Shown: positions 1-7,068, counted from the first letter of the stretch. The stretch: DNA of 12,881 nucleotides from an uncultured Bacteroidales bacterium (GCA_947305045.1 CAMZCW010000052.1:1-12881); one strand, 5' to 3'. Translations and numbers: made by a program. Notes: generated from the sequence alone by a model not told the origin.

Positions 1-821
1 TACTGCACCAGGTACTTCACGAATTCCTCTGCCAGGGCCATGTTGTCGTTGATGTCGTAGAAGGCCATCTCCGGCTCAATCATCCAGAATTCCGCCAGGT
101 GGCGCGGGGTGTTGGAGTTCTCTGCGCGGAAGGTGGGCCCGAAGGTGTAGATTTCTCCTACGGCCGTGGCGCCCAGCTCACCTTCCAGCTGCCCGGAAAC
201 GGTGAGGGAGGTCTTTTTGCCAAAGAAGTCTTTGGAGAAGTCCACATTTCCCTTTTTGTCCAGCGGGATGTTCTTCAGGTCCAGGGTGGTTACCTGGAAC
301 ATGTCTCCTGCGCCCTCTGCGTCGGATTCCGTAATGAGCGGGGTGTGCAGGTACACAAAGCCTTTCTCGTTGAAGAATTTGTGGATGGCGAAGGCCATGG
401 CGTTGCGGATGCGAAGAACCGCACCAAAGGTGTTGGTCCTCAGGCGCATGTGGGCTACGCTCCGGAGGTACTCCAGGGTGGTGTCCTTCTTTTGGAGCGG
501 GAAGCGCATGGGGTCGCAGTCTCCGAGGACCTCAATTTCCGAGGCCTGGATTTCTACGGCCTGGCCGCTGCCCATGGAGGCCACCAGCTGGCCCTTGACG
601 GCCAGGGAGGCACCTGTAGTGACGCGTTTAAGGAGCTCTTCCGAGAAGAGCTCCGTATTGGCGACAATTTGGATATTATTGATAGTGGACCCGTCGTTCA
701 GGGCGATGAATTTCACTTGTTTGTTGCCTCGCTTGGTACGTACCCAGCCTTTTGCCAGTACTTCCCGGCCCGGCTCCGAGGCGAGCAGAGCCTTGATTTT
801 GGTCCTTTTCACAGTTTCCAT
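1..821 (-). CDS. asnS: Asparaginyl-tRNA synthetase, N-terminal part (cut by window edge)
   Basis: Class II aminoacyl-tRNA synthetase that charges tRNA-Asn with asparagine in the cytosol. The first 273 codons are visible; the C-terminal catalytic half lies beyond the left edge. Residues about 15-110 form the OB-fold anticodon-binding domain ([20 protein letters not shown], then VKGQLVAS). The catalytic core follows, with [25 protein letters not shown] and the motif 2 stretch [20 protein letters not shown], which is the signature separating AsnRS from AspRS. The start is the ATG at 819-821 ([13 protein letters not shown]). Its first 13 bases overlap the end of the upstream orphan gene, but a perfect Bacteroidota -7 box at 845-852 gives it its own promoter. 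Identity is near certain; only the length is unknown. Confidence 0.96.
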   Translation of the reverse strand, partial: METVKRTKIKALLASEPGREVLAKGWVRTKRGNKQVKFIALNDGSTINNIQIVANTELFSEELLKRVTTGASLAVKGQLVASMGSGQAVEIQASEIEVLGDCDPMRFPLQKKDTTLEYLRSVAHMRLRTNTFGAVLRIRNAMAFAIHKFFNEKGFVYLHTPLITESDAEGAGDMFQVTTLDLKNIPLDKKGNVDFSKDFFGKKTSLTVSGQLEGELGATAVGEIYTFGPTFRAENSNTPRHLAEFWMIEPEMAFYDINDNMALAEEFVKYLVQ

Positions 822-1330
822 AATTTCCGATACTTCAAATCATGCAAATATAACATTTCTTCGCCAATTCGGCAACCCTTTCGGGGAAGGAGTGCCAGGT
901 ATTCTTGCTTATAAGGGGAATCGGAGGTTTCGATCCTCTCCCGCAGCCGGGCTCTGAGGAGGCTGGCATAGGCTGCGCTGCTCAGCCCCAGCAGCGCAGC
1001 CGTGAATTCGTTGGTAAATCCGGCGGCCGAGTAACTGAATACCCGGATGGATTTCCAGGAGAGGGTGGGGAAGTCGCTCTTCAGCCGGGAGAGGATTCCA
1101 TGCATATGATGCTCCATCTTCTCCTGCAGAAGTCCCGGACCTTTGGGCCCTCCCAGGAGTTTGTAAAGGGTGTCCATGCAGCGTTCCCGACGATAGGCAT
1201 CGGTAAAGTGCATTTCTTCCGCCAGCATCCACTCGTTGGCAAATACGGCCAGGTTCACCAGTTCGTGATGCATGAATACGCTTTGCAGCTTTCTGCGGGT
1301 GCTGCGTCCCATTTTCTGATTGTTTTCCAT
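809..1330 (-). CDS. Orphan helical protein, possible DNA-binding domain
   Basis: A 173-residue cytosolic protein with no signal peptide or membrane segment, rich in predicted helices and basic residues. I do not recognise it firmly. The middle and C-terminal part ([20 protein letters not shown]..., then [25 protein letters not shown], residues about 90-140) resembles the helix-turn-helix tail found at the C-terminus of many Bacteroidota TPR regulators (DUF6377-like). Here it stands alone, without TPRs or a membrane anchor. The start is ATG 1328-1330. Upstream lies an inverted repeat that overlaps a -7-like box, which would suit autoregulation. The end overlaps asnS by 13 bases and contains the asnS promoter. 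The frame is open throughout and its codon use looks normal, but the HTH assignment is tentative. Confidence 0.65.
   Translation of the reverse strand: MENNQKMGRSTRRKLQSVFMHHELVNLAVFANEWMLAEEMHFTDAYRRERCMDTLYKLLGGPKGPGLLQEKMEHHMHGILSRLKSDFPTLSWKSIRVFSYSAAGFTNEFTAALLGLSSAAYASLLRARLRERIETSDSPYKQEYLALLPRKGCRIGEEMLYLHDLKYRKLWKL
845..875 (-). promoter_or_regulatory. Predicted asnS promoter
   Basis: On the minus strand TATATTTG (845-852) matches the Bacteroidota -7 consensus TAnnTTTG exactly. A TTG (873-875) lies 20 bases upstream, where the -33 element is expected. The asnS ATG is about 24 bases downstream. The promoter sits inside the last codons of the orphan gene 809-1330, so that gene's C-terminal tail doubles as promoter sequence. 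The match is visible; activity is inferred. Confidence 0.6.
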
Positions 1331-1332
1331 GA

Positions 1333-1365
1333 TACTTTAGCGTTAAAAATTGGTGCGCTAAAGTA
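1333..1365. promoter_or_regulatory. Perfect inverted repeat overlapping the orphan-gene promoter
   Basis: TACTTTAGCG (1333-1342) and CGCTAAAGTA (1356-1365) are perfect 10-bp inverted arms separated by 13 bp. On the minus strand the right arm reads TACTTTAG, one mismatch from the -7 consensus TAnnTTTG, so it may be the promoter of the gene starting at 1330. A dimeric regulator bound here would block transcription. The first arm would not be in the transcript, so a DNA operator is more likely than an RNA hairpin. No clear -33 element is seen; the T-run of the neighbouring terminator occupies that position. Confidence 0.55.
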
Positions 1366-1380
1366 GCCGAAAAGAGGTAC

Positions 1381-1410
1381 AAAAAAGCAGCCCCGAAGAG
1401 CTGCTTTTTA
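1381..1410 (-). terminator. Rho-independent terminator of the exb operon
   Basis: AAAAAGCAGC (1382-1391) and GCTGCTTTTT (1400-1409) form a perfect 10-bp stem with an 8-base loop. On the minus strand the right side of the hairpin runs into T6, 27 bases after the exbD stop codon. The arms are A/T-flanked on both sides, so it could also stop plus-strand transcription, although no plus-strand gene arrives here. Confidence 0.85.
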
Positions 1411-1436
1411 ACGTAAGTATACGATGTAAAAATCCC

Positions 1437-1910
1437 TTAGTCTTTCGCCGGTTTACGGGCGGAGTACATAATCTTAAGGGCGGAGCAGCGACGCAGCTCC
1501 TGTTTTACATCGGAGACGATACCCATGCGGACGTCCTGGTCCACCTTGAGGTTCACGGTCATCAGGGACCGTTCTGCCTCGGACATGGCGTCACGCTCTG
1601 CGGCGATAAAGTCGCGGATATCTGCAACTGTCTTGAAAGAGTCGTTGAGCTGGATACGGGCATCGGTACCGTACATAGCCTGATACTGCAGGGTAGGGGA
1701 ACCGATGAGGATATTGGCGCTCAGGTCTTTTCTCTCCAGTTTGGCGACCTCGGAGGCTACGGGTACAGTAACCTTTACCTTCTGCTCCGTTTCACGCATC
1801 TGCGTGGTCACCATGAAGAAGAACAGGAGCATGAACACGATATCGGACAGGGAGTTCGATGATGCCTCCGGGACTTCCTTCTTATTGCTGGAACTTCCAA
1901 ATTTTGACAT
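1437..1910 (-). CDS. exbD: ExbD/TolR family biopolymer transport protein (second copy)
   Basis: A 157-residue inner-membrane protein with one TM helix (about 22-36, SDIVFMLLFFFMVTT) and a periplasmic C-terminal domain. The TM helix carries the conserved aspartate (D23) that carries protons between ExbB subunits in ExbD/TolR proteins. The short cytoplasmic N-terminus (MSKFGSSSNKKEVPEASSNS) is typical. It is last in the four-gene operon, 14 bases after the other exbD and followed by a strong terminator. By family it couples the proton-motive force through ExbB to a TonB or Tol-like partner. Neither a tonB nor a tolA gene is in view, so the partner is unknown. Confidence 0.92.
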   Translation of the reverse strand: MSKFGSSSNKKEVPEASSNSLSDIVFMLLFFFMVTTQMRETEQKVKVTVPVASEVAKLERKDLSANILIGSPTLQYQAMYGTDARIQLNDSFKTVADIRDFIAAERDAMSEAERSLMTVNLKVDQDVRMGIVSDVKQELRRCSALKIMYSARKPAKD

Positions 1911-1924
1911 AATTTTACCTCCTA

Positions 1925-2491
1925 TTATTTTTTACCGGTATCCTTAGGTTCTGCCTCGGAGATGTTCTGAGGCACAGCCTTCTTAACAATGTCCTGCTCT
2001 GCTTCGGTGAGTTTGGAGAACTTTTTGCCGAAGTTGGCTCTGGAGAAGTCGTCGCGGAGCTCGTTCACGGCCTTAACCAGCTCATTCTGTACCTCAAGGT
2101 ATGCCTGATAACTGGTACCACGGTCGTTCTGCAGGGAGATAACGCCCTTGGAGACCATGTAGGTTTTGCCCTCAATTTCCTTGGCCTCTTTTTCCGGGAG
2201 GTTGGGGTCATTGGTGGGGTTGGTGAGGAACTCTTTGATTTTGTCTTTCAAGTATAAGATATCCATGGGCTCGCTACCGGCAAACAACTTATCGGCAGAG
2301 TTGATTCTGACGATGATGATGTTACGGCGGTTAACCTTCTGGTCCTGGGCTTGTTTCTCGTCCGGGATCGGGGGAAGGCGGCGCTGCAGACCTGACTGGT
2401 CCCCCATGGTGGTTGTCATGAGGAAGTAGCACAGCAGCAGGAATGCAATGTCAGCCGTGGATCCGATTGTTCCGATTTTTCTTCTTGCCAT
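1925..2491 (-). CDS. exbD: ExbD/TolR family biopolymer transport protein (first copy)
   Basis: A 188-residue ExbD with the start MARRKIGTIGSTADIAFLLL. The N-terminal arginines mark the cytoplasmic side, the single TM helix spans about 13-27, and D14 is the proton-carrying aspartate. The periplasmic part (about 40-188) is longer than in its downstream paralogue. It contains an extra lysine/glutamate-rich section (about 95-110) and a charged tail ending EPKDTGKK. Two dissimilar ExbDs next to one ExbB is the usual Bacteroidota arrangement and may mean a heteromeric ExbD dimer in the ExbB pore; that is inferred. The next gene upstream ends only 8 bases before this start, so the two are co-transcribed. 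Confidence 0.93.
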   Translation of the reverse strand: MARRKIGTIGSTADIAFLLLCYFLMTTTMGDQSGLQRRLPPIPDEKQAQDQKVNRRNIIIVRINSADKLFAGSEPMDILYLKDKIKEFLTNPTNDPNLPEKEAKEIEGKTYMVSKGVISLQNDRGTSYQAYLEVQNELVKAVNELRDDFSRANFGKKFSKLTEAEQDIVKKAVPQNISEAEPKDTGKK

Positions 2492-2499
2492 GGTTTCTC

Positions 2500-2946
2500 T
2501 TATTTTTTGCGGATGGCCATAATGACTTCACCTGCGATGATCGAGAGGATGGCGCAGCCACCTACGATGTAAGCGAGGTTGAGGATGGTGTCGGTCAGTT
2601 TGAGTTCATTGGCGGAGGGAGGAACGGGACCGGAGAATCCGATTGCCTCGTTGCCGGGGGAAATCAGATACACCAGGCCGGCCAGCACAGCTGCGCCAAG
2701 CACATAGATGCCGAGTTTAACAAGACTCTTAGGGTCGGTGATGGCGCGGATGTAGATACCCACGCAAATCACGGCTGCGAGGGCGATGCCCAGAACGGTA
2801 TATGCCCAGCCGAGGAGCACATTCGTTGCGGCACCGTCATTGGCCTCGAATCCCGTTAAGAAACCCCAGACCAGCACGCAGACGCTCAGGACCATGAGGA
2901 CCCAGAGGACGATCTTGAAAATTTTAGCGTATTTCTGGTTTTCCAT
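2500..2946 (-). CDS. Small four-helix membrane protein of the exb operon
   Basis: A 148-residue protein of unknown function with four predicted TM helices at about 11-31, 45-67, 78-95 and 119-142. The N-terminus (MENQKYAKIFKIV) and C-terminus (AIRKK) are positively charged, which predicts both ends in the cytoplasm. The loop between TM3 and TM4 (GNEAIGFSGPVPPSANELKLTD) is proline/glycine-rich and probably periplasmic. It sits between exbB (24 bases upstream) and exbD (8 bases downstream), so it is almost certainly made together with the motor. From memory, a protein like this sits in the same place in other Bacteroidota exb clusters. That suggests an accessory or assembly subunit, but no motif gives a function. 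Confidence 0.85.
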   Translation of the reverse strand: MENQKYAKIFKIVLWVLMVLSVCVLVWGFLTGFEANDGAATNVLLGWAYTVLGIALAAVICVGIYIRAITDPKSLVKLGIYVLGAAVLAGLVYLISPGNEAIGFSGPVPPSANELKLTDTILNLAYIVGGCAILSIIAGEVIMAIRKK

Positions 2947-2970
2947 TGTAATTGGAATTTAAGGGGTTAC

Positions 2971-3762
2971 TTATTTCTTCTTGTTGAATTTAACCATGGC
3001 GTCCACAAAGCGGATGGAAGAGTCTTCCATGTCGATGGACAGCGCGTCAATCTTGGCAATGATGTAGTTGTAGAAGATCTGGAGGATCATAGCAACGATA
3101 AGACCGCCCACAGTGGTGATGAGGGCCACCTTCATACCGCCAGCAACAACGTTCGGGGAGATATCACCGGCTGCCTGGATGGCGTCGAAGGCCTGGATCA
3201 TACCGATAACGGTACCAAGGAATCCCAGGGACGGGGCGATACCGATGAACAGAGCCAGCCAGCTGAGGCCGTTCTCCATGAGGCTCATCTGAACACCGCC
3301 ATAGGAAACGATGGTCTTTTCAACAACATCTACGCCCTGGTCTGCGCGGAGCAGGCCCTGATAGAAGATGCTGGCCACAGGACCGCGGGTTTCACGGCAT
3401 ACTTTCTTGGCTTCTTCGATACCGCCTTTCTCAAGAGCAGCTTCCACAGCTTCCAGGAGCTTGGTGGTGTTGGTCTTGGAGAAGGCCAGGTACAGGATGC
3501 GCTCAATGGCGATAGCCATACCAAGGATAAGGCAGATGATGATCAGGGACATGAAGCCTGCACCACCTTCGATGAACTTGGTCTTAAGAGCCTGGTGGAG
3601 GGGAACTTCCTCACCGGAACCGGCGAACAGGTCCACAACCTCTTCAGCTTCTTCTACCTGCTGAGCAGCGGCGGGGGCGGCAGCCTCCTCCTGAGCGGAA
3701 GCGATGTTTGCAGTGAAGGTCATAAGACCGGCGACTGCCAAAAACATGAAAAACTTTTTCAT
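2971..3762 (-). CDS. exbB: ExbB/TolQ/MotA family proton channel
   Basis: A 263-residue inner-membrane channel subunit. It begins with a signal peptide (MKKFFMFLAVAGLMTFTANIASA, cleavage near A23) and an alanine/glutamate-rich periplasmic linker (24-55), a Bacteroidota-type N-terminal extension. TM helices are predicted at about 70-91, 164-186 and 207-232. The large cytoplasmic loop lies between TM1 and TM2, as in the family. The conserved core PSLGFLGTVIGMIQAF (177-192) and the TM3 stretch VALITTVGGLIVA are diagnostic. It forms the pentameric pore around ExbD and converts proton flow into mechanical work on a TonB-like protein. It is first in its operon, with an AT-rich leader and a candidate promoter just upstream. 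Confidence 0.95.
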   Translation of the reverse strand: MKKFFMFLAVAGLMTFTANIASAQEEAAAPAAAQQVEEAEEVVDLFAGSGEEVPLHQALKTKFIEGGAGFMSLIIICLILGMAIAIERILYLAFSKTNTTKLLEAVEAALEKGGIEEAKKVCRETRGPVASIFYQGLLRADQGVDVVEKTIVSYGGVQMSLMENGLSWLALFIGIAPSLGFLGTVIGMIQAFDAIQAAGDISPNVVAGGMKVALITTVGGLIVAMILQIFYNYIIAKIDALSIDMEDSSIRFVDAMVKFNKKK

Positions 3763-3828
3763 AATCGTTTTTGTGTTGTTAGTTATTAAGTTGAATTAGT
3801 TAATGAATTAATTGTCTCATTTGGTCGT

Positions 3829-3860
3829 GCAATTTAGTCATTATTTTCCAAACTGCCAAA
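3829..3860 (-). promoter_or_regulatory. Candidate promoter of the exb operon
   Basis: On the minus strand TTTG (3857-3860) is followed after 20 bases by TAAATTGC (3829-3836), an imperfect match to the -7 motif TAnnTTTG. The spacing fits and the site lies between the ansA stop and exbB, leaving a leader of roughly 60 bases that is strongly AT-rich (3763-3820). The -7 match is weak, so ansA read-through is an alternative; no terminator is seen after ansA. Confidence 0.4.
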
Positions 3861-3862
3861 GT

Positions 3863-4894
3863 TTATTTGCTTATTTCGCCGCACAGGTCCTTTTCCAGCA
3901 TGGCCTTCACCCACTTGTCGTTCTGGCTCCGGCCCATCAGGGAAAACAGTTTTCCCAAGGCGGCCTCCGTGGTGATATCGGCCCCGGAAAGGACGCCTAC
4001 ATGCTTGAGGGAGGCGCCGGTGGCGTAGAGGTCCATGTTCACGGTCCCCGCTTTGCACTGCGTGACATTCAGCAGGATTTTTCCCGCATCGGCGGCCTCT
4101 TTCAGCAATTTCAGGAACCAGGGCTTGGACAGGGCGTTGCCTGAACCATATGTTTCTATGATGCAGGCGCGGGTGAGCGGGTCCGCCACCACGGCGCGCA
4201 TCACCTGCGGCGTCATGCCCGGGTGAACCTTGAGAATGGCTACGCGCGTGTCCAACTGGGTCTGTACCCGCAACATGGAGTCCCAGTATACGGGTTTGCG
4301 GATAATGTCCGTGTTGTAGCGGATGTTGATACCGGCTTCTGCCAGCGGCGGGCAGTTGGGGGAGGCGAAGGCGTTGAAAGCCTCTGCGCTGTATTTGGTG
4401 GACCGGTTGCCCCGCAGGAGCTCGGAGTCAAAATAAATGCACACCTCCGGCACCCGTGCGTGCCCTTCATGGTCCTTGGCGGCGGCAATTTCCACGGCCG
4501 ATATCAGGTTCTCCTTCCCGTCCGTGCGCGGTACGCCGATGGGCAGCTGGCTTCCGGTAAAGACTACCGGTTTGGTAAGCCCTTCCAGCATGAAACTCAG
4601 TGCCGATGCGCTGTAGGCCATGGTGTCTGTGCCGTGCAAAATGACAAAGCCGTCGTAGTCCTCGTAGCGTTCCGCGATGAGCTGGGCCAGCTGCACCCAA
4701 ATGGAGGGCTCCATGTCGGAGGAGTCGATGAGCGGGCTAAAGGTGTACGAGTCTATCCGGACATCGAACTTGTTCAGTTCCGGCACTTCTTCCTTGATCT
4801 GGCTGAAGTCGAAGGGCTTCAGGGTGCCGTCCTGCGGGTCTTCCTTCATGCCGATGGTGCCACCGGTGTAAATGATGAGAATGGACGATTTCAT
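3863..4894 (-). CDS. ansA: Type I (cytoplasmic) L-asparaginase
   Basis: A 343-residue enzyme that hydrolyses L-asparagine to aspartate and ammonia. There is no signal peptide, so it is the cytosolic type I form. All expected active-site residues are visible: T13 in YTGGTIGM, T89-D90 in HGTDTMAYSA, and K167 in RGNRSTK. The N-terminal domain (1-190) and the smaller C-terminal domain (about 205-343) follow the family layout, and the length is normal. Its ATG overlaps the stop of tatD as ATGA (4891-4894), so the two are translationally coupled. The operon therefore starts at the tatD promoter. Confidence is high because substrate-site motifs are complete. Confidence 0.95.
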   Translation of the reverse strand: MKSSILIIYTGGTIGMKEDPQDGTLKPFDFSQIKEEVPELNKFDVRIDSYTFSPLIDSSDMEPSIWVQLAQLIAERYEDYDGFVILHGTDTMAYSASALSFMLEGLTKPVVFTGSQLPIGVPRTDGKENLISAVEIAAAKDHEGHARVPEVCIYFDSELLRGNRSTKYSAEAFNAFASPNCPPLAEAGINIRYNTDIIRKPVYWDSMLRVQTQLDTRVAILKVHPGMTPQVMRAVVADPLTRACIIETYGSGNALSKPWFLKLLKEAADAGKILLNVTQCKAGTVNMDLYATGASLKHVGVLSGADITTEAALGKLFSLMGRSQNDKWVKAMLEKDLCGEISK

Positions 4895-5775
4895 AGGTTA
4901 AACAGTCGTATGGCGTTATCCGTGGTGATGGTTTCAATTTCGTTCAGGCTCAGGCCCTTAACCTCCGCCAGCTTGGCGGCGATGAGCGGGAGGAAGGCGC
5001 TCTCGTTGCGTTTCCCCCGGTAGGGGACCGGGGCCAGGTAAGGGGCGTCCGTCTCCAGGATGATGTGCTCCATGGGGATGCGGGCCACCACCGCGGGAAG
5101 GGATGCGTTCTTGAAGGTGAGCACCCCGCCTATCCCCACGGCAAAATCCCCGCTCCTGTTGGCGCGTTCATACACTTCATAACTGCCTGAAAAACAATGC
5201 AAGTTGCCCCTCAGGTGCAGATGGCGGCAGTCTTCCAGCACGGCGAAAAAGTCCTCCCAGGCATCCCTGAGGTGGATGTTGACCGGTAAATTGAGTTTGG
5301 CCGCCAGCTCAAACTGCAGCCGCAGCACTTCCTTCTGCTCCCGGGCAAACTCCTTCCCCTCATGATAATCCAGCCCAATCTCTCCAATGGCGGTAAACAC
5401 CATTGGCTTTAAACCCGTTTCACTCTCTGGGGGCCTAATCCCCCAGACCCCCTGGGTCGCTTCGCTCCGAGGTGCTACATCCGACCTTTCTGTCATTCCG
5501 AGCGAAGCGAGAGAATCTCCTTCCGCTATGCGGTACACCTGCTCCAGCTCCTCCTTCCAGTTCTCCGCCGTCACGGATCCGGGATACAAGCCCAGCATCT
5601 GGTACAGCACGCCGGGATGCCTGAGTCCTATCTCCCACATCCGGGGGCGCTCCACCGAGTCCACATCGGCCTGAATCATTTTTCCCACATCGGCCTCCAA
5701 AGCACGCTGAATGGCCGCCTCCGCATCCGGGAGCAGCCATTCGTCGTAAAAATGGGTATGCGTGTCTATGAGCAT
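4891..5775 (-). CDS. tatD: TatD family metal-dependent hydrolase with an in-frame repeat insertion
   Basis: TIM-barrel hydrolase of the TatD DNase family. Metal ligands are intact: H6 and H8 (DTHTHF), E132 (GEIGLDYH), H168 (NIHLRD), H193 (LHCFSG) and D243 (ETDAPYLAP). The protein is 294 residues against about 255-260 for relatives. The excess is one block, residues about 86-123 (GDSLASLGMTERSDVAPRSE through PPESETG), between the helix EELEQVYRIAE and the strand VFTAIGEIGLD. This block is encoded by the palindromic repeat at 5424-5520. It lies in a surface loop ahead of a barrel strand, so the enzyme may still fold. A perfect -7 box (5781-5788) lies 5 bases before the ATG. The exact biological substrate is not known from sequence. 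Confidence 0.93.
   Translation of the reverse strand: MLIDTHTHFYDEWLLPDAEAAIQRALEADVGKMIQADVDSVERPRMWEIGLRHPGVLYQMLGLYPGSVTAENWKEELEQVYRIAEGDSLASLGMTERSDVAPRSEATQGVWGIRPPESETGLKPMVFTAIGEIGLDYHEGKEFAREQKEVLRLQFELAAKLNLPVNIHLRDAWEDFFAVLEDCRHLHLRGNLHCFSGSYEVYERANRSGDFAVGIGGVLTFKNASLPAVVARIPMEHIILETDAPYLAPVPYRGKRNESAFLPLIAAKLAEVKGLSLNEIETITTDNAIRLFNL
5424..5520. repeat. Palindromic repeat inserted in tatD (family A, composite copy)
   Basis: Three nested structures are visible. The first is a perfect 8-bp stem with a 6-base loop, TCTGGGGG (5426-5433) and CCCCCAGA (5440-5447). The second is an 11-bp perfect inverted pair, TCGCTTCGCTC (5457-5467) and GAGCGAAGCGA (5500-5510). The third is the shared terminal unit GAGATTCTC...GGAATGACAG on the minus strand (5490-5520). 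The segment stays open in the tatD frame and accounts for the protein's 38 surplus residues. The same terminal unit appears at 8266-8295 and 10363-10401. Confidence 0.85.
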
Positions 5776-5780
5776 GGATA

Positions 5781-5788
5781 CAAATGTA
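5781..5788 (-). promoter_or_regulatory. Predicted tatD-ansA promoter (-7 element)
   Basis: The minus strand reads TACATTTG, a perfect TAnnTTTG match, only 5 bases before the tatD ATG (5773-5775). No good TTTG is found at the -33 position. If this box is used, transcription would start at or very near the ATG, giving a leaderless or nearly leaderless mRNA. The 75-base gap to dprA (5776-5850) shows no hairpin terminator. Confidence 0.5.
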
Positions 5789-5850
5789 GTGATTTTTATT
5801 CGAATTGTTGATAGGATGGATGCTTCTTTCAGATGCGTGCCCGTGGGGGG

Positions 5851-7056
5851 CTAACTGTAGCCGGGCGTGAGGGCGCAGCGGCCAAGGAGATCCATGGTGA
5901 GGATCCCGTCGGCCTCCATCACGGTGACGGCAGCAAGGACTTCCTGGTAGGGAATGATGAGCCGGGCCGATAAGGCATCCACCGTAATGCCCAGGTTCTC
6001 CTTCACGGCTTCGCCTATCCTTACCTGGGCCGACAATTCCCCGTACTTGCGAACCAAACGGCTGCGGAGGGATGCCCCGGATTCCGTCGCCCAGGAGCTC
6101 CCGGAGGCTGTCTTCCGCCCTGATCCCCCCAGCCCCAGCCGGGCTACCAGGTCCTCGGGCGAAGTGATAATCTCCGCCATGTTCTCGCGGATAAGGGAAT
6201 TGCAGCCGGCGGAGCGGATGTCGTCTATCCTGCCCGGCAGGGCATAGACCTCCCGGTCGTACTCCACCGCATAGCGCGCCGTCATGAGCGAGCCCCCCTT
6301 GGTTTTGGATTCCACTACCACCACGGCGTGCGTCAGCGCAGCGATAATCCGGTTCCGGCGCAGAAAATTGAGCGCTACGGGAGCTGTGCCAAGAGGATAA
6401 TCCGTCACCAGTCCGCACCCCGGGGTCTGCACCATGGACATGGCCAGCCGTTCGTGCTGCCAGGGATACACTTTATCAATCCCGGTGGGCAGTACCCCAA
6501 TGGTAGTAAGACCGCATTCCAGGGCCGACTGATGGGCAATGCCATCGGTCCCGAGCGCCATGCCGCTCACGATGCAGGGCTGTACCCTGGCCTGCGCCAG
6601 TCCTTCCACCAGCTTGCGGCACCAGCTGCGCCCGTAGGCACTCAGGTCGCGTGTCCCCACCACACCTACCATCGGATGCAGGTCGAAAATCTGCGTGGGC
6701 GGCGTGCTTCCGTTCAGATAAAGGCCCAGCGGCGCGTCCGGTATCTCCCGCAGGGCCGTAGGGTACTCCGGGTCTGTGTACCCCAGAAAGCGAAACCCAC
6801 GCTCCCGGATGCGGTCCAGTTCACCCGCAGCCCAGTCCAGCATGGCCGGCCCCAGCTGGGCAAACAGCTCCGGATGGGATGCCCGGTCCGGGCCGGGCAT
6901 GACGTCACCCCCGGCTTGACCGGGGGGCTTCCATTTTCCATCGAAAAGCGCCAACGCGCTTCCCGCTTTCTCCATCAGGGCCATCGCCAATGTGGGATGG
7001 TACCCGAAAATCCTGTTCAGCGCACACAGCGCCACTTGTTCCTGAAAATCTATCAT
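5851..7056 (-). CDS. dprA: DNA processing protein DprA/Smf with an in-frame repeat insertion
   Basis: Binds incoming single-stranded DNA and loads RecA during natural transformation. The protein has 401 residues from the chosen ATG (7054-7056, MIDFQEQVALCAL). A longer frame reaches 7089, but that ATG lies inside the terminator hairpin of queA, so the shorter start is preferred. The N-terminal helical domain covers about 1-40. The Rossmann-like core (about 85-305) has VGTRDLSAYG, SGMALGTDGIAHQSA, VLPTGIDKVYP, NFLRRNRIIAALT, KGGSLMTA and ALPGR. A winged-helix C-terminal domain follows a Ser/Gly linker (about 335-401). Residues about 43-59 (KPPGQAGGDVMPGPDRA) are encoded by the palindromic repeat at 6879-6932 and lie in the linker after the N-terminal domain. 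A stop-free -7-like box precedes the ATG. Confidence 0.95.
   Translation of the reverse strand: MIDFQEQVALCALNRIFGYHPTLAMALMEKAGSALALFDGKWKPPGQAGGDVMPGPDRASHPELFAQLGPAMLDWAAGELDRIRERGFRFLGYTDPEYPTALREIPDAPLGLYLNGSTPPTQIFDLHPMVGVVGTRDLSAYGRSWCRKLVEGLAQARVQPCIVSGMALGTDGIAHQSALECGLTTIGVLPTGIDKVYPWQHERLAMSMVQTPGCGLVTDYPLGTAPVALNFLRRNRIIAALTHAVVVVESKTKGGSLMTARYAVEYDREVYALPGRIDDIRSAGCNSLIRENMAEIITSPEDLVARLGLGGSGRKTASGSSWATESGASLRSRLVRKYGELSAQVRIGEAVKENLGITVDALSARLIIPYQEVLAAVTVMEADGILTMDLLGRCALTPGYS
6879..6932. repeat. Two-hairpin palindromic repeat in dprA (family B)
   Basis: Hairpin 1 is ATGCCCGG (6879-6886), loop TCCGGG, CCGGGCAT (6893-6900), a perfect 8-bp stem. A GACGTC palindrome (6901-6906) follows. 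Hairpin 2 is CCCCCGG (6908-6914), loop CTTGA, CCGGGGG (6920-6926), a perfect 7-bp stem. The order, stem sizes, 6- and 5-base loops and the GAC..GTC joint are the same as at 12301-12378. The element is read in the dprA frame as PGQAGGD..MPGPDR. Confidence 0.85.
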
Positions 7057-7060
7057 GCGG

Positions 7061-7068
7061 CGAAAGTA
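7061..7068 (-). promoter_or_regulatory. Candidate dprA promoter (-7 element)
   Basis: The minus strand reads TACTTTCG, one mismatch from TAnnTTTG, 4 bases before the dprA ATG at 7056. A TTG lies about 18 bases further upstream, inside the queA terminator arm. As with tatD, use of this box would leave almost no leader. The queA terminator directly upstream makes an independent promoter for dprA likely. Confidence 0.4.

Noticed and set aside
5435..6418. Minus-strand frame of 327 codons spanning the dprA-tatD junction
   Set aside because: It overlaps both conserved genes in another frame and its translation is proline/arginine/glycine-rich without motifs.
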